Below are positions 1 through 9,970 of a DNA stretch of 64,000 bases, piece by piece (the stretch's first letter is position 1; every line of letters begins with the position of its first letter). Position numbers and translations under genes: made by a program. The notes under the pieces are model-generated. The model did not search any database and was not told the origin of the DNA. It worked only from the letters and a program-made list of their open reading frames with translations. Source of the DNA: Alphaproteobacteria bacterium AO1-B (lineage in GTDB: Bacteria; Pseudomonadota; Alphaproteobacteria; Rhizobiales; Stappiaceae); assembly GCA_001890945.1 (NCBI GenBank), contig MLAX01000001.1, positions 868,001 to 932,000 on the forward strand. Direction: 5' to 3'.

Positions 1-39
1 AGGTTCGGGACTGCGCAACCCCTAACGCGAGGACCGTTC

Positions 40-1191
40 ATGGCGGAAACCGTTGCAGACGAAGATCTGAAACAAACGCCTCTTCACGACCTTCATATCG
101 AGCTGGGCGGCAAAATGGTGCCGTTCGCCGGCTATTCCATGCCCGTTCAATACAAGCTCGGCATCATGGGTGAACACCAGCACACACGCGCGAAAGCGGG
201 TTTGTTTGATGTGTCCCACATGGGCCAGGCTGTTCTGATCGGCCCGGATCACGAGACCACCGCCAAAGCACTGGAAGCTCTGACACCGTCCAACTTCGTT
301 GAACTTGGTCATGGCCGTCAGCGCTACACGGTCCTGTTGAACGAAGACGGCGGCATCATTGACGATCTGATGGTCACCCGTCCGCTCGATCCGAACGATG
401 ACGGCCGTCTCCTGTTGGTGGTCAATGCTGCGCGCAAGGATGTCGACTACGCGCACCTGCGCGCCAAGCTGCCGGAAACGGTCAAACTCGAAGTGGTCGA
501 TGACCGCGCTTTGATCGCAGTGCAGGGCCCGGAAGCTGTTGCGGCGGTTGCAGCCCATGCACCGGCTGCGGCCGAACTCGGTTTCATGTCCGCAGCTCCC
601 ATGGAATTTGATGGCATTGCGTGCCACATCGCGCGCGCCGGATACACCGGGGAAGACGGTGTTGAGATGTCCGTGCCTGCAGGAGCAGCCGAGGCTATTG
701 CCCGCGCGCTTTTGGCGGATGACCGGGTCGAAGCGATCGGCCTTGGGGCCCGCGACAGCCTCCGTCTGGAGGCCGGACTTTGCCTTTATGGCCACGACAT
801 CGACGAAACCACGTCGCCAGTTGAAGGCGACATCACCTTTTGCATGCAAAAGCGGCGCCGCGAAGAAGGCGGGTTCCCGGCTGCGGACCGCATCCAGAAA
901 GAATTGGCCGAGGGCACAGACCGCATTCGCGTCGGCCTGCGGCTGGACGGTAAAGCCCCGGCACGTGAGGGCGCGGAAATCGCTCTGCCTGGTGGGGATG
1001 TCATAGGCATTCTGACCTCCGGCGGTTTTGCTCCGACTGTCGGCGCGCCGATTGCCATGGGCTATGTCCCCGCCGAACACGCAAGCGAGGGAACACAGCT
1101 GGAGCTGATCGTCCGCAACCGCCGTTTGCCGGCCACGGTCTCAGCCATGCCTTTCGTGCCCAACCGCTATTACCGAAAACCAAAAGCCTGA
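40..1191 (+). CDS. gcvT: Glycine cleavage system aminomethyltransferase (T-protein)
   Basis: T-protein of the glycine cleavage system. It moves the methylene group from aminomethyl-lipoyl H-protein to tetrahydrofolate and releases ammonia. The 383-aa product has the usual family length, an N-terminal folate-binding region (TPLHDLH, FDVSHMGQ) and a C-terminal barrel ending near VRNRRLPATV. The start ATG is 39 bases into the window. A glycine riboswitch could lie upstream, but too little sequence is present to judge. It is the first visible gene of gcvT-gcvH-osmC-gcvPA-gcvPB, all on the same strand with short gaps. The identification is secure from sequence and operon context together. Confidence 0.97.
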   Translation: MAETVADEDLKQTPLHDLHIELGGKMVPFAGYSMPVQYKLGIMGEHQHTRAKAGLFDVSHMGQAVLIGPDHETTAKALEALTPSNFVELGHGRQRYTVLLNEDGGIIDDLMVTRPLDPNDDGRLLLVVNAARKDVDYAHLRAKLPETVKLEVVDDRALIAVQGPEAVAAVAAHAPAAAELGFMSAAPMEFDGIACHIARAGYTGEDGVEMSVPAGAAEAIARALLADDRVEAIGLGARDSLRLEAGLCLYGHDIDETTSPVEGDITFCMQKRRREEGGFPAADRIQKELAEGTDRIRVGLRLDGKAPAREGAEIALPGGDVIGILTSGGFAPTVGAPIAMGYVPAEHASEGTQLELIVRNRRLPATVSAMPFVPNRYYRKPKA

Positions 1192-1218
1192 CTTTTTTCC
1201 AGAGAACGGACGCAAAAC

Positions 1219-1590
1219 ATGACGACTTATTACTCAAAAGATCACGAGTGGATCTCCGTCGAGGGCGGCACCGCCACCATCGGTATCACGGCCTATGCGC
1301 AGGAACAGCTCGGCGATGTTGTCTACGTGGAACTGCCGGAAACCGGCAAGGCCCTGTCCCAAGGCGATGAAGCCGCGGTTGTGGAATCTGTGAAAGCTGC
1401 CAGTGAAGTCTACGCGCCGATCGACGGCGAGGTCACCGCAGCCAATGACGTGCTGGCTGATGAGCCCGCCAAGGTCAACGAAGATCCGGAAGGCGCAGCC
1501 TGGTTCATCAAGATGACCGTCGGCAATGAAGGCCAGCTCGCTGACCTGATGGATGAAGCGGCCTACAAGGCCTACATCGAGACCCTTTGA
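1219..1590 (+). CDS. gcvH: Glycine cleavage system H protein
   Basis: Lipoyl carrier protein that shuttles the aminomethyl group between P-, T- and L-proteins. It has 123 aa, the normal H-protein length. The lipoylation site is Lys59 in VVESVKAAS, and HEWISVEGG near the N terminus is a family signature. It starts 27 bases after gcvT, and the next gene begins only 3 bases after its stop, so it is almost certainly co-transcribed with both neighbours. Confidence 0.97.
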   Translation: MTTYYSKDHEWISVEGGTATIGITAYAQEQLGDVVYVELPETGKALSQGDEAAVVESVKAASEVYAPIDGEVTAANDVLADEPAKVNEDPEGAAWFIKMTVGNEGQLADLMDEAAYKAYIETL

Positions 1591-1593
1591 TCC

Positions 1594-2079
1594 ATGGCGG
1601 GGCATTACTACACGGCGGTGGTCGAATGGGCGTGTGACGGGGATTACGCGGCCAACAAGTATTCGCGCGGCCACATCTGGCAGTTTGACGGTGGTCTGAA
1701 GATCCCGGCAAGCGCCTCGCCGACCGTTGTGCCTCAGCCTTATTCGATTGAAGCAGCCGTTGACCCGGAAGAGGCGCTCGTTGCAGCGATCTCGTCGTGT
1801 CACATGATGTCGTTTTTGGATCTTGCCCGGCGCGCCGGTTACGTCGTTGCCAGCTACCGCGACAGCGCAAAAGGCGAGATGAGCCGGATTGCCCGCGGCA
1901 AGATGGCCATCACCAAGGTGGTCCTCAAGCCCGAAATCGTGTTGGTCGCCGACAGCGATCCCGATCCCAGCTGGATCACGGATCTGCACGAAAAGGCCCA
2001 TGACGTCTGCTTCATCGCAAACTCGGTCAAATGTGAGATCGTGGTGGACCCGGAACCGGTCCGCACGGTCGCACCGTAA
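1594..2079 (+). CDS. OsmC/Ohr family protein inside the gcv operon
   Basis: 161-aa OsmC-like protein. Members of this family reduce organic hydroperoxides with two cysteines. Here the candidates are Cys69 ([10 protein letters not shown]) and Cys139 ([12 protein letters not shown]), with spacing typical of the family. The N-terminal half has the [11 protein letters not shown] / DPEEALVAA pattern. The gene starts 3 bases after gcvH and ends 17 bases before gcvPA, so it sits in the middle of the glycine cleavage operon. The family call is good. Substrate and any role in glycine metabolism are unknown; protecting the dihydrolipoyl cofactor from oxidation is only a guess. Confidence 0.88.
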   Translation: MAGHYYTAVVEWACDGDYAANKYSRGHIWQFDGGLKIPASASPTVVPQPYSIEAAVDPEEALVAAISSCHMMSFLDLARRAGYVVASYRDSAKGEMSRIARGKMAITKVVLKPEIVLVADSDPDPSWITDLHEKAHDVCFIANSVKCEIVVDPEPVRTVAP

Positions 2080-2096
2080 ATCTGGAGCCGCAGACA

Positions 2097-3443
2097 ATGC
2101 GCTATTTACCACTTACCGACACCGACCGCGGCGATATGCTCGCGCGCATCGGCGTCAATTCGATTGATGACCTCTTTACCGATATTCCAGAGGATGTTCG
2201 CTTCAAAGGTCTTCTGGATCTGCCGAAACGGGCCAGCGAAATGGAGGTCGAGCGCAAGCTTTCCGCCATGGCCGCCAAAAACACTTCGGCCGGATCCGTG
2301 CCGTTTTTTGTCGGCGCAGGCGCCTACAAGCACCACGTTCCGGCGACGGTCGATCATTTGATCCAGCGCTCGGAGTTCCTGACGTCCTATACGCCATATC
2401 AGCCCGAAATCACCCAAGGCACCCTGCAGTACCTGTTCGAGTTCCAGACACAGGTTGCCAAGCTGACCGCCATGGATGTTGCCAACGCCTCCATGTATGA
2501 CGGTTCCACTGGCACCGGCGAGGCTGTTCTGATGGCCCACCGGGTCACCAAGAAGAACAAGGCGGTCCTGTCCGGCGGTCTGCATCCGCAATACCGTGAA
2601 GTGGTCGAGGGCCTATCCAACATGGCGGGCGATCAGGTCGTCAGCCTGCCGGCCGACCCAATGGGCACGGAAGACATTCTGTCCCAGATCGACGACGAGA
2701 CCTCCTGTGTGGTGGTCCAGTCACCGTCCTTCTATGGCCAGCTGATCGACCTGAAGCCGATCGCGGAAAAGGCACACCAGCACAAGGCGCTGTTGATCGC
2801 CGTCTTCACCGAAGTGGTATCGCTCGGCCTCATTGAACCTCCCGGAACACAGGGCGCGGACATTGTGGTTGGCGAAGGCCAGTCCATCGGCAACGGCCTG
2901 AACTACGGCGGCCCGTATGTCGGTCTTTTCGCCACCCGCCAGAAATACGTCCGGCAGATGCCGGGGCGCCTCTGTGGTGAAACTGTTGATGCGGAAGGCA
3001 AGCGCGGTTTCGTGCTGACGCTCTCCACCCGCGAGCAGCACATCCGCCGCGACAAGGCGACGTCGAACATCTGCACCAACTCCGGTCTCTGCTGCCTGGC
3101 TTTCACAATCCACATGTCGCTGCTCGGCCAAAAGGGTCTGACCCAGTTGGCGCGGATCAACCACGGCAACGCGGTGAAGCTGAAGAAACAGCTTGGTGCC
3201 GTACCGGGCGTGGACGTACTGAATTCGGCTTACTTCAACGAATTCACTCTTCGTCTTCCGAAAGCAGCCGATGGCGTTGTTGAGGCATTGGCGGCCAAGG
3301 GCATTCTGGCCGGCCTGCCGGTCTCCCGCCTGGAGCCGGGCAAGGCGGATCTGGAAAACCTGCTGGTGGTGGCCTCCACCGAAGTCAACACGGATGAAGA
3401 CCGCGCGGCCTTTGCCGATGCGCTGAAGGAGGTGCTGGCATGA
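2097..3443 (+). CDS. gcvPA: Glycine dehydrogenase (decarboxylating) subunit 1
   Basis: N-terminal half of P-protein as a separate 448-aa polypeptide, the usual size for GcvPA. With GcvPB it forms the PLP-dependent glycine decarboxylase that loads the aminomethyl group onto H-protein. Family motifs include MRYLPLTD at the start, [12 protein letters not shown], and the [20 protein letters not shown] stretch near residue 270. It overlaps gcvPB by four bases (ATGA), which suggests translational coupling and equal subunit amounts. Many proteobacteria carry a single fused GcvP, so the split form is worth noting. Confidence 0.97.
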   Translation: MRYLPLTDTDRGDMLARIGVNSIDDLFTDIPEDVRFKGLLDLPKRASEMEVERKLSAMAAKNTSAGSVPFFVGAGAYKHHVPATVDHLIQRSEFLTSYTPYQPEITQGTLQYLFEFQTQVAKLTAMDVANASMYDGSTGTGEAVLMAHRVTKKNKAVLSGGLHPQYREVVEGLSNMAGDQVVSLPADPMGTEDILSQIDDETSCVVVQSPSFYGQLIDLKPIAEKAHQHKALLIAVFTEVVSLGLIEPPGTQGADIVVGEGQSIGNGLNYGGPYVGLFATRQKYVRQMPGRLCGETVDAEGKRGFVLTLSTREQHIRRDKATSNICTNSGLCCLAFTIHMSLLGQKGLTQLARINHGNAVKLKKQLGAVPGVDVLNSAYFNEFTLRLPKAADGVVEALAAKGILAGLPVSRLEPGKADLENLLVVASTEVNTDEDRAAFADALKEVLA

Positions 3444-5032
3444 GCATGAACACGCAAGGACGCCCGACGGCAGCAGGAGATGCGGGTGAGAGCTTCCGCC
3501 CGAAAACCTTCACCGGAAACCGCGGCCTCGACATGGAAGAGCCGTTGATCTTCGAGGTGGGCTCTCTGGAAAACTGCGGTGTTGATCTCGACGAAGGCGA
3601 TCTGCCTGAGTTTGAGCTTGGCGGGCACGCCCGCCGGGCAGAGATCGGTCTGCCGGGTCTCGCAGAACCTGAGGCCATGCGCCACTACGTGCGCCTGTCG
3701 CGCAACAACTATGCGATCGATGCCGGGCTGTATCCGCTTGGCTCGTGCACCATGAAGCACAACCCGCGCCTCAACGAGAAGATGGCCCGCCTGCCGGGCT
3801 TTGCCGATGTGCACCCGCTGCAACCGGTGTCATCCGTCCCGGGCGCGATTGAGTTGATTGACGAGCTGGCCCATTGGTTGATGGTTTCCACCGGCACGCA
3901 TGCGGTTGCCATGAGCCCGAAAGCCGGCGCCCATGGTGAACTATGCGGCATGATGGCGATCAAGGCGGCGCACACTGCGGCCGGCCGGAGCCCGGAAATC
4001 GTATTGGTTCCCGAAAGTGCTCACGGCACCAATCCGGCAACCGCCGCTTTGCTCGGTTACAAGGTTGTCTCCATTGATGCCAAGGACGATGGAACGGTCG
4101 ATCTGGAGGCTCTGAAGACCACGATCGCGGAGCACACCGGCAACATCGCTGGCATCATGCTGACCAACCCGAACACCTGCGGGCTGTTCGAGCGGGACAT
4201 CAAGGAAATCGCTGACCGTATCCACGAGGCCGGCGGGTTCTTCTATTGTGACGGCGCGAACTTCAACGCCATCGTCGGCAAGGCTCGTCCGGGAGACCTT
4301 GGCGTTGATGCCATGCACATCAACCTGCACAAGACCTTCTCGACGCCGCATGGTGGCGGTGGTCCGGGCTCCGGCCCGGTGGTCCTGTCGGACAAGCTGG
4401 CTCCGTTTGCCCCGTTGCCGTTCATCCGCAAGACGGACGATGGATTGGAGCTTGTTGAAACGGAAGCTGCCACGAACGACGGCGAACAGCCTTTTGGCCG
4501 TATGACAGCGTTCCAGGGCCAGATGGGAATGTATGTGCGTGCGCTCAGCTACATGATGAGCCACGGCTCGGACGGCTTGCGTCAGGCCTCTGAAGATGCG
4601 GTCCTCAACGCGAACTATGTTCGTGTCGGCCTTCAGGATCTGATGAGCCTGCCGTTCGGCGAGCGGCCCTGCATGCACGAGGTTCTCTTCGACGACAGCT
4701 TCCTGAAGGACACCGGCGTCACCACGCTCGATTTCGCCAAGGCGATGATCGACGAGGGCTACCATCCCATGACCATGTACTTCCCGCTTGTGGTGCATGG
4801 CGCGATGTTGATCGAGCCGACGGAATCGGAAAGCCGCGCCTCCCTTGACCTGTTCGTTGCCACCATGCGGGATCTGGTCATGAGCGCTAAACGCGGTGAG
4901 ACACAGCGCTTCTCCGGAGCGCCCTATCTCGCCCCACGCCGCCGCCTGGATGAAACAGGCGCAGCCCGCAAGCCGGTCCTGAAATGGACCGAGCCGGAAC
5001 CGGCACAAGTGACGCCGGAAGCTGCGGAATAA
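3440..5032 (+). CDS. gcvPB: Glycine dehydrogenase (decarboxylating) subunit 2
   Basis: C-terminal half of P-protein (530 aa), carrying the PLP lysine, which I place at about Lys298 in [16 protein letters not shown]. Other family motifs are [13 protein letters not shown] and AHGTNPATA. It starts inside the end of gcvPA (ATGAGC) and is the last gene of the operon. A GC-rich hairpin followed by T residues lies just after the stop. The C terminus has a short acidic Glu/Pro tail. Confidence 0.97.
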   Translation: MSMNTQGRPTAAGDAGESFRPKTFTGNRGLDMEEPLIFEVGSLENCGVDLDEGDLPEFELGGHARRAEIGLPGLAEPEAMRHYVRLSRNNYAIDAGLYPLGSCTMKHNPRLNEKMARLPGFADVHPLQPVSSVPGAIELIDELAHWLMVSTGTHAVAMSPKAGAHGELCGMMAIKAAHTAAGRSPEIVLVPESAHGTNPATAALLGYKVVSIDAKDDGTVDLEALKTTIAEHTGNIAGIMLTNPNTCGLFERDIKEIADRIHEAGGFFYCDGANFNAIVGKARPGDLGVDAMHINLHKTFSTPHGGGGPGSGPVVLSDKLAPFAPLPFIRKTDDGLELVETEAATNDGEQPFGRMTAFQGQMGMYVRALSYMMSHGSDGLRQASEDAVLNANYVRVGLQDLMSLPFGERPCMHEVLFDDSFLKDTGVTTLDFAKAMIDEGYHPMTMYFPLVVHGAMLIEPTESESRASLDLFVATMRDLVMSAKRGETQRFSGAPYLAPRRRLDETGAARKPVLKWTEPEPAQVTPEAAE

Positions 5033-5043
5033 AAAATTAAAAA

Positions 5044-5078
5044 CGGGGCGGGCGTCAGGCTCGCCCCGATTTCTTTTT
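5044..5078. terminator. Terminator between convergent gcvPB and hydantoinase-like gene
   Basis: The inverted repeat CGGGGCG / CGCCCCG (5044-5050 with 5062-5068) is followed by TTTCTTTTT on the + strand. On the other strand the A-rich segment just after gcvPB (5032-5043) supplies T residues, so it may work in both directions between the two convergent genes. Confidence 0.7.
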
Positions 5079-5086
5079 GCCAAGCG

Positions 5087-7093
5087 TTAAACGGCAACGC
5101 GCGGCCGGCCGCTGGCTTCGACGACAATTTCTGCTTCAATGAACATCGGCCGGGATTCGATCTCGACCGAGCGCACGTCGCGCTTCGCTGAGACCTGGAT
5201 GCCGACGGCACCGGCGTCCTTGGCAGCCTTTTCGGCCTCTTCGCGAAGAACGGTTTCCAGCCGGTCAAGAGCGACTCCGGTTTCTGAAAAATCTTCCGGT
5301 CCGCTCTCCAAATGCACTCTGTAGCGTCCGTCGGCCGGTGATGTGACTGTACCGCTGCGGCGCAGGGTTATGCGTCCAACGACGGCGCCGATGGCATTGG
5401 CCACCCCGGCATGCTGGGACAGGAGCATCGGGCACCGTAAGCGCCTGCCAACTTCCGGATAGTACGTCGGAGCCGAAGCGCCCAGGCCGACCACCTCCAC
5501 GTTCAACCGCGCTTGCAGATCGATGAAACCGGCATGGCCGGAAAGTCCAGCCTGCAACAACTCATGGCGTGCAAGGGTGCGCGGGTTGTCCTGAAACCGG
5601 CCGCCTTCCTCTTTAAAGGCCACTTCGAGCAGCGCATCCACGGTCTGCTGCGTTAGCTGGTCAATGATCATCTGCGCAATGGCGTCCGCGCTTGAGGCAA
5701 GCACATTGCCATCGCCGCGCCTGCGCCGCGCAAGCTTCTTAAGCGCAAGGCGCGCAGCTTCCGCATCCCAGGCATCAAGCAGCCCGAGAACATGGGCAGC
5801 GTCCGAGGGTGTCACTCCGGACACTTGTACCATGCCACGATCGATCAGGCGTCCAAGCGTGGCATTTTCCATGCGATTGCGAACAACCTCAGAGACCGGA
5901 TGAATGTCATCCCCTATCCGTTCCATCAGCTCGCTCTCACGGGTGTTCAGGTCCTGTTCGGCCATTACACCGCCGACACACCGGACAAACCGGCCGTCAT
6001 CTTCGCCCGGGAAGTCCGAACGTTCCTGTTGTTCCAGAACCGGCACCACTTTCTCCGGAGCAAGATGAGCAATAAGGGAGACGGGGAGTACGCGCTTCGG
6101 GCCAAGGTGGAGGCTGCCGGTCAGGCCCGTGTCGAGAAAATGGACCTGGCTGTCGCCGCCAAGGCCGATCGTGCGCATGGCGACGGCTTCAACCATCGTG
6201 CGGAAGGATCCCACCTGCGCGCCATCCGGATCGATCGCTGGCCGTCCTTTGCGGATCAGGGCAATGTCGGTCGTGGTTCCGCCGATGTCGGACACAAGGG
6301 CCGTATCAACTCCGGTGAGCCAGTGCGCCCCAACCACGGAGGCCGCGGGTCCGCTCAAGATTGTTTCGATCGGCCGTGCCTGTGCGTCTGCTGCCGACAT
6401 CAGGGCGCCATCGCCGCGCACGACCATCAGTGGGGCATGAATGCCCAACTGAACAAGAGCATCCTGGGCCCGGCCAATCAGGCGGTCGATCATGCCGATC
6501 AGGCGGGCATTGAGGAGCGCGGTGAGTGCCCGTTTGGGTCCATTGAGCTTGGCGGACAGAGTGTGCGACATCGTCACGGGACGGCCCGCAATCTCCGTTA
6601 TTTTTTCGGCGGCCGCGTTTTCATGCACGGGGTTTCGGGTAGCAAAACGCGCAGCAACGGCAAGCGCCGTCACGCCTGGATCAAGATCTTGCAGAAATGT
6701 GGTGAGCGCCTCTTCATCGAGTGGGGCCGCCTCGGAGCCAGCATGGTTGTGACCGCCGCGCAAAAGCAGCACTGGATCATCCTTCAAGGCTGCGCTCAAA
6801 CCGGCCTGCTCAAGATCCTTGGCGTCAAATCCGATTGCGATGAGCGCCACCCGCGCGCCCTGGTCCTCGACCAGTGCGTTGGTGGCCAGGGTGGTGGACA
6901 GGGATGCGAGCTCGATCTCGGCAGGGTCGATTTTCGCCTGCACCAGCACCGATCGGACGGCCTCCCCAATACCAACAGCAAGGTCGTGCCGGGTGGTGAG
7001 CGCCTTGGCGGAGGCAATGACCTCTTCTTCGCCGCGCAGGATGACCGCGTCGGTATAGGTTCCGCCCGTATCGACCCCAAGGCTGTATGTCAC
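5087..7093 (-). CDS. Hydantoinase/oxoprolinase family protein (HyuA-like)
   Basis: ATP-dependent ring-opening amidohydrolase family (N-methylhydantoinase A / 5-oxoprolinase, also acetone carboxylase beta). The actin-like ATP-binding site is visible as VDTGGTYTDAV at the N terminus, and a second phosphate loop as SDIGGTTTDIAL near residue 270. I choose the GTG at 7093 (668 aa): AGAGGAA lies 6 bases upstream and family proteins begin just before VDTGG. The open frame extends further upstream without homology to the family. No HyuB partner is next to it, which is unusual for a true hydantoinase, so the substrate is open. Confidence 0.85.
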   Translation of the reverse strand: MTYSLGVDTGGTYTDAVILRGEEEVIASAKALTTRHDLAVGIGEAVRSVLVQAKIDPAEIELASLSTTLATNALVEDQGARVALIAIGFDAKDLEQAGLSAALKDDPVLLLRGGHNHAGSEAAPLDEEALTTFLQDLDPGVTALAVAARFATRNPVHENAAAEKITEIAGRPVTMSHTLSAKLNGPKRALTALLNARLIGMIDRLIGRAQDALVQLGIHAPLMVVRGDGALMSAADAQARPIETILSGPAASVVGAHWLTGVDTALVSDIGGTTTDIALIRKGRPAIDPDGAQVGSFRTMVEAVAMRTIGLGGDSQVHFLDTGLTGSLHLGPKRVLPVSLIAHLAPEKVVPVLEQQERSDFPGEDDGRFVRCVGGVMAEQDLNTRESELMERIGDDIHPVSEVVRNRMENATLGRLIDRGMVQVSGVTPSDAAHVLGLLDAWDAEAARLALKKLARRRRGDGNVLASSADAIAQMIIDQLTQQTVDALLEVAFKEEGGRFQDNPRTLARHELLQAGLSGHAGFIDLQARLNVEVVGLGASAPTYYPEVGRRLRCPMLLSQHAGVANAIGAVVGRITLRRSGTVTSPADGRYRVHLESGPEDFSETGVALDRLETVLREEAEKAAKDAGAVGIQVSAKRDVRSVEIESRPMFIEAEIVVEASGRPRVAV

Positions 7094-7398
7094 ACCATGT
7101 TCCTCTGCCAAATCCAGTTCGATCGGGAACGAGCATCCGCTGTCCCGAATGGAGCGCTCCGATGGATACCGTTTCCTCAATTGTGTCAAACAAAAACCGC
7201 GCGAACTCACGCGGCACTGTCTGTCTGAGACCGCGGCAGCTAGTGTGCAGTGTTGGAAATATGACTGATGAAACAGTTTTGCTCCGCCGTGACTGCGTCT
7301 AAGGGGATTTTTTGATTGCCCGGAGAACGCATTGCCCGATATGGGTAGGATCATTCATGTCTTTCAAATTGCTTTGAGAATTCAAGAGGGGGCTATCC

Positions 7399-8940
7399 AT
7401 GAACGGTGCAGAAGCGCTGGTGAAAACGATGCTGGCGTCCGATGTGTCGGTGTGCTTTGCAAATCCGGGCACGTCCGAAATGCACTTCGTGGCAGCCCTG
7501 GACACCCATCCCGACATGCGCTGTATCCTCTGCCTGTTTGAAGGCGGGGTGACGGGTGCCGCCGATGGCTATGCCCGGATGAGCGGTAACGTTGCCGGGA
7601 CCCTGCTTCATCTCGGGCCCGGCTTTGGCAATGGCTGGGCCAATCTGCACAACGCCCGCAAAGGCCACTCCGGCATCGTCAACATTGTTGGTGATCACGC
7701 CGGTTATCATCTCAAGCATGATGCGCCGCTGCAGGCCGATCTGGACGGGGTGGCGGGATCCGTTTCCCATTGGGTGCGCCGGGCGACCGACAGCACCATG
7801 GTGGCAAGCGCTGGAGCTGAGGCCATCCGGGTTGCGCGCGGCGGCGAGATTGCGACCGTAATCCTGCAGGCGGATTGTGCGTGGGGCGATAGTCAAACTG
7901 GTCCGACCAAAGCCCAACCTCCGGCTCAAAAACACCGTCCGGACAAGGATCGCGTTGTGGCAGCGGCCAAAGCCTTGAGCGAACCCGGCGCGGCTCTTTT
8001 GCTGAGTGGCCCCGGACTTTACGGAGAGGGGGCGGAACTGGCCGGCAAGATTGCTGCCAGAACAGGCTGCCGGTTGCTGGCGCCGTTTTTTGCGCCGCGC
8101 ATTGCACTGGGCGAGGGCGCCGTTGCCTTTGAGAGCTTGCCTTACAATGCCGATCTCACCGCCGAGTTCCTTGCCGGGCAGACACGGATTGTCCTGGTCG
8201 GTGAAGATCCTCCTGTGAACTTCTTTGCTTATCCCGGCAAGCCGTCCACGCCGGAGCCGGCGGGATGCGCGCTGGACCGGCTGTGTTATGGCGACTGGGA
8301 TGTGCTCTGGACCCTTGAAACGCTGGCGGAAGCTGCGGGTGTTGACGGCAGCGAGACGATCGCGCGGATTGAACGCCACGTCCCGGACATTGAACCGAGC
8401 GCGCTGACCGCCGAAGGGATTGGCCGCGGGCTTGCCAACGCCATCCCGGAAGGGGCCATCATGGTCAATGAGGCCGTGACTGCCGGTGCCGGGATTTGGC
8501 CGTTTGTCAACGTCGCTGCCGCCCATGACCGGATCAACAACACGGGTGGGTCGATTGGTCAGTGTCTGCCAAATGCGCTGGGCGCATCGGTTGCGTGCCC
8601 CGATCGTCCCGTGTTCGCTGTCTCCGGTGACGGGTCCGCCATGTATCAGGTCCAGAGCCTGTGGACCGCGGCCCGGGAAGAATTGGACATCACGGTCGTG
8701 ATTGTCGCCAACCGGGGCTATCAGATCCTGCATTTCGAACTGGAAGCCCAAGGGGCACCGAAGCCCGGACGCAACGCCAGCGCGATGTTCGATATTGAGA
8801 ACCCGTTGCTTGACTGGGTGGCACTGGCCGCCGGCCATGGGGTGCCAGGCGTGCGGGTCGACAGTGAGGAAGGCTTGGCTGAGGCGCTGAAAACCGCATC
8901 AAACACCAAGGGTCCGTTCCTGATCGAGGCTGTTATCTGA
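7399..8940 (+). CDS. ThDP-dependent enzyme, acetolactate synthase large-subunit-like
   Basis: 513-aa thiamin-diphosphate enzyme of the decarboxylase/acetolactate synthase superfamily. The N-terminal Pyr domain has the catalytic Glu48 (CLFEGGVTGAADGYARM). The C-terminal PP domain has the GDGSAMYQ to ANRGYQ cofactor signature. It is shorter than true IlvB (about 570-590 aa), lacks an ilvH neighbour, and its central domain is degenerate. It is therefore probably not the biosynthetic enzyme. Benzoylformate decarboxylase-like or another 2-oxoacid decarboxylase is as likely. It stands alone between an oppositely oriented hydantoinase-like gene and a convergent LysR gene. Confidence 0.8.
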   Translation: MNGAEALVKTMLASDVSVCFANPGTSEMHFVAALDTHPDMRCILCLFEGGVTGAADGYARMSGNVAGTLLHLGPGFGNGWANLHNARKGHSGIVNIVGDHAGYHLKHDAPLQADLDGVAGSVSHWVRRATDSTMVASAGAEAIRVARGGEIATVILQADCAWGDSQTGPTKAQPPAQKHRPDKDRVVAAAKALSEPGAALLLSGPGLYGEGAELAGKIAARTGCRLLAPFFAPRIALGEGAVAFESLPYNADLTAEFLAGQTRIVLVGEDPPVNFFAYPGKPSTPEPAGCALDRLCYGDWDVLWTLETLAEAAGVDGSETIARIERHVPDIEPSALTAEGIGRGLANAIPEGAIMVNEAVTAGAGIWPFVNVAAAHDRINNTGGSIGQCLPNALGASVACPDRPVFAVSGDGSAMYQVQSLWTAAREELDITVVIVANRGYQILHFELEAQGAPKPGRNASAMFDIENPLLDWVALAAGHGVPGVRVDSEEGLAEALKTASNTKGPFLIEAVI

Positions 8941-8963
8941 AGATCCGCTGACAGGCCCCCGGT

Positions 8964-9836
8964 TCAGTCCATTTGACCTGTCAGCAGCTCCCGCAGGATC
9001 GGGTGAGGAAACGATCGTGTCACGGTGACAGCATAAAACGCTTCAAAGATCTGCAGATCAAATGGGGCACTCTCCAGAAGGCCAGCGGCGATCTCATCGG
9101 CCATGACGACTGGCGGGGCAATGGCGATGCCGACATCAGCCCGGGCGAGCAGCCGGACCATGGCCATGTCGTCAACATCCGCTACGATGCGCGGGGTGAT
9201 GCCAAGCCGGGCCACCAGGCTGTCGAAACCTGTCCGGATCGAACTTTCATCGGGAACAATCAAGGGCTCGTCGCTCAGGAGCTGATGCAGCGTCTTTCCG
9301 GCAATCCGCTCCGGCGTTCCGTGAATGGTGACCTTCTGTTCAGCCAGCCGGTGTGCCGTAAAGTCTCCAGACAGGGAGCTGTCCGGCGGATCTGTGGTCA
9401 GGACGATGTCCAGGGCGAGCGATTCCAGCGCCTCCAGCAGGACTGATGCGCTGCCGGACCGCAGCGTGAAGTCGACTTCTCCGCTGGACAGCAGCGGCTT
9501 TAAAAAGCGGATCTGAAAGTTCCGCGAAAGGGTCGATTGCGCCCCGACCCGCAAGGGCGGGGTGGATTGACTAGACCGTTGCAGCGTTGCGATCAGCTCT
9601 TCTCCAGTCCCGAAGATCCGGTCGGCATGATCGAGAACAATCCGTCCAACTTCGGTCAAAACAAGCTGGCGCCCGGACCGCTCGAAAAGATCATGGCCGA
9701 GCCGGGCTTCCAGTTGGCGGATTTGAGTGGAGAGCGCGGATTGCGACAGGTTCACCCGCTCCGCAGTTCGGGTGAGGTTGCCCTCATGCGCCACTTCTCG
9801 GAAATAGCGCAAGTGGTGGTAGTTGAGGTTGTCCAT
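8964..9836 (-). CDS. LysR family transcriptional regulator, divergent from sbtA-like gene
   Basis: 290-aa LysR-type regulator. The N-terminal winged helix-turn-helix is clear (residues 5-65: HHLRYFREVAHEGNLTRTAE, LSQSALSTQIRQLE). The rest is a substrate-binding-like effector domain. It is divergent from the SbtA-like bicarbonate permease with a 134-bp gap that holds a perfect palindrome, the standard arrangement for a LysR activator and its target. By analogy with cyanobacterial CcmR/CmpR it may control bicarbonate uptake; that is inference from position only. Confidence 0.9.
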   Translation of the reverse strand: MDNLNYHHLRYFREVAHEGNLTRTAERVNLSQSALSTQIRQLEARLGHDLFERSGRQLVLTEVGRIVLDHADRIFGTGEELIATLQRSSQSTPPLRVGAQSTLSRNFQIRFLKPLLSSGEVDFTLRSGSASVLLEALESLALDIVLTTDPPDSSLSGDFTAHRLAEQKVTIHGTPERIAGKTLHQLLSDEPLIVPDESSIRTGFDSLVARLGITPRIVADVDDMAMVRLLARADVGIAIAPPVVMADEIAAGLLESAPFDLQIFEAFYAVTVTRSFPHPILRELLTGQMD

Positions 9837-9865
9837 CGGTTTCCAGCTCGCTCAAACCATCAATA

Positions 9866-9882
9866 GTTCTATTAAATAGAAC
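9866..9882. promoter_or_regulatory. Palindromic LysR-type operator candidate
   Basis: GTTCTATTAAATAGAAC is a perfect 17-bp inverted repeat around a central A. It lies 30 bp upstream of the LysR start and about 90 bp upstream of the permease start, in an A+T-rich promoter region. It also satisfies the T-N11-A pattern of LysR boxes. Confidence 0.55.
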
Positions 9883-9970
9883 GAAAAATAATAAAACATA
9901 TATTTTTTATTCTCTTCGAACTGCGTCATAAGCCAGCGGACCACGCTTTTTGACGATAACCGAGGCCGGA

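Noticed and set aside
1..39. Glycine riboswitch upstream of gcvT
   Set aside because: Only 39 bases of leader are in the window and none of the conserved riboswitch core is visible.
5792..7228. Long open frame (478 codons) on the plus strand opposite the hydantoinase-like gene
   Set aside because: It is a mirror frame of a GC-rich gene; the minus-strand product has clear family motifs and the plus-strand product has none.
7393..8838. Open frame of 481 codons opposite the ThDP enzyme
   Set aside because: Antisense shadow without ribosome site or recognisable domains.
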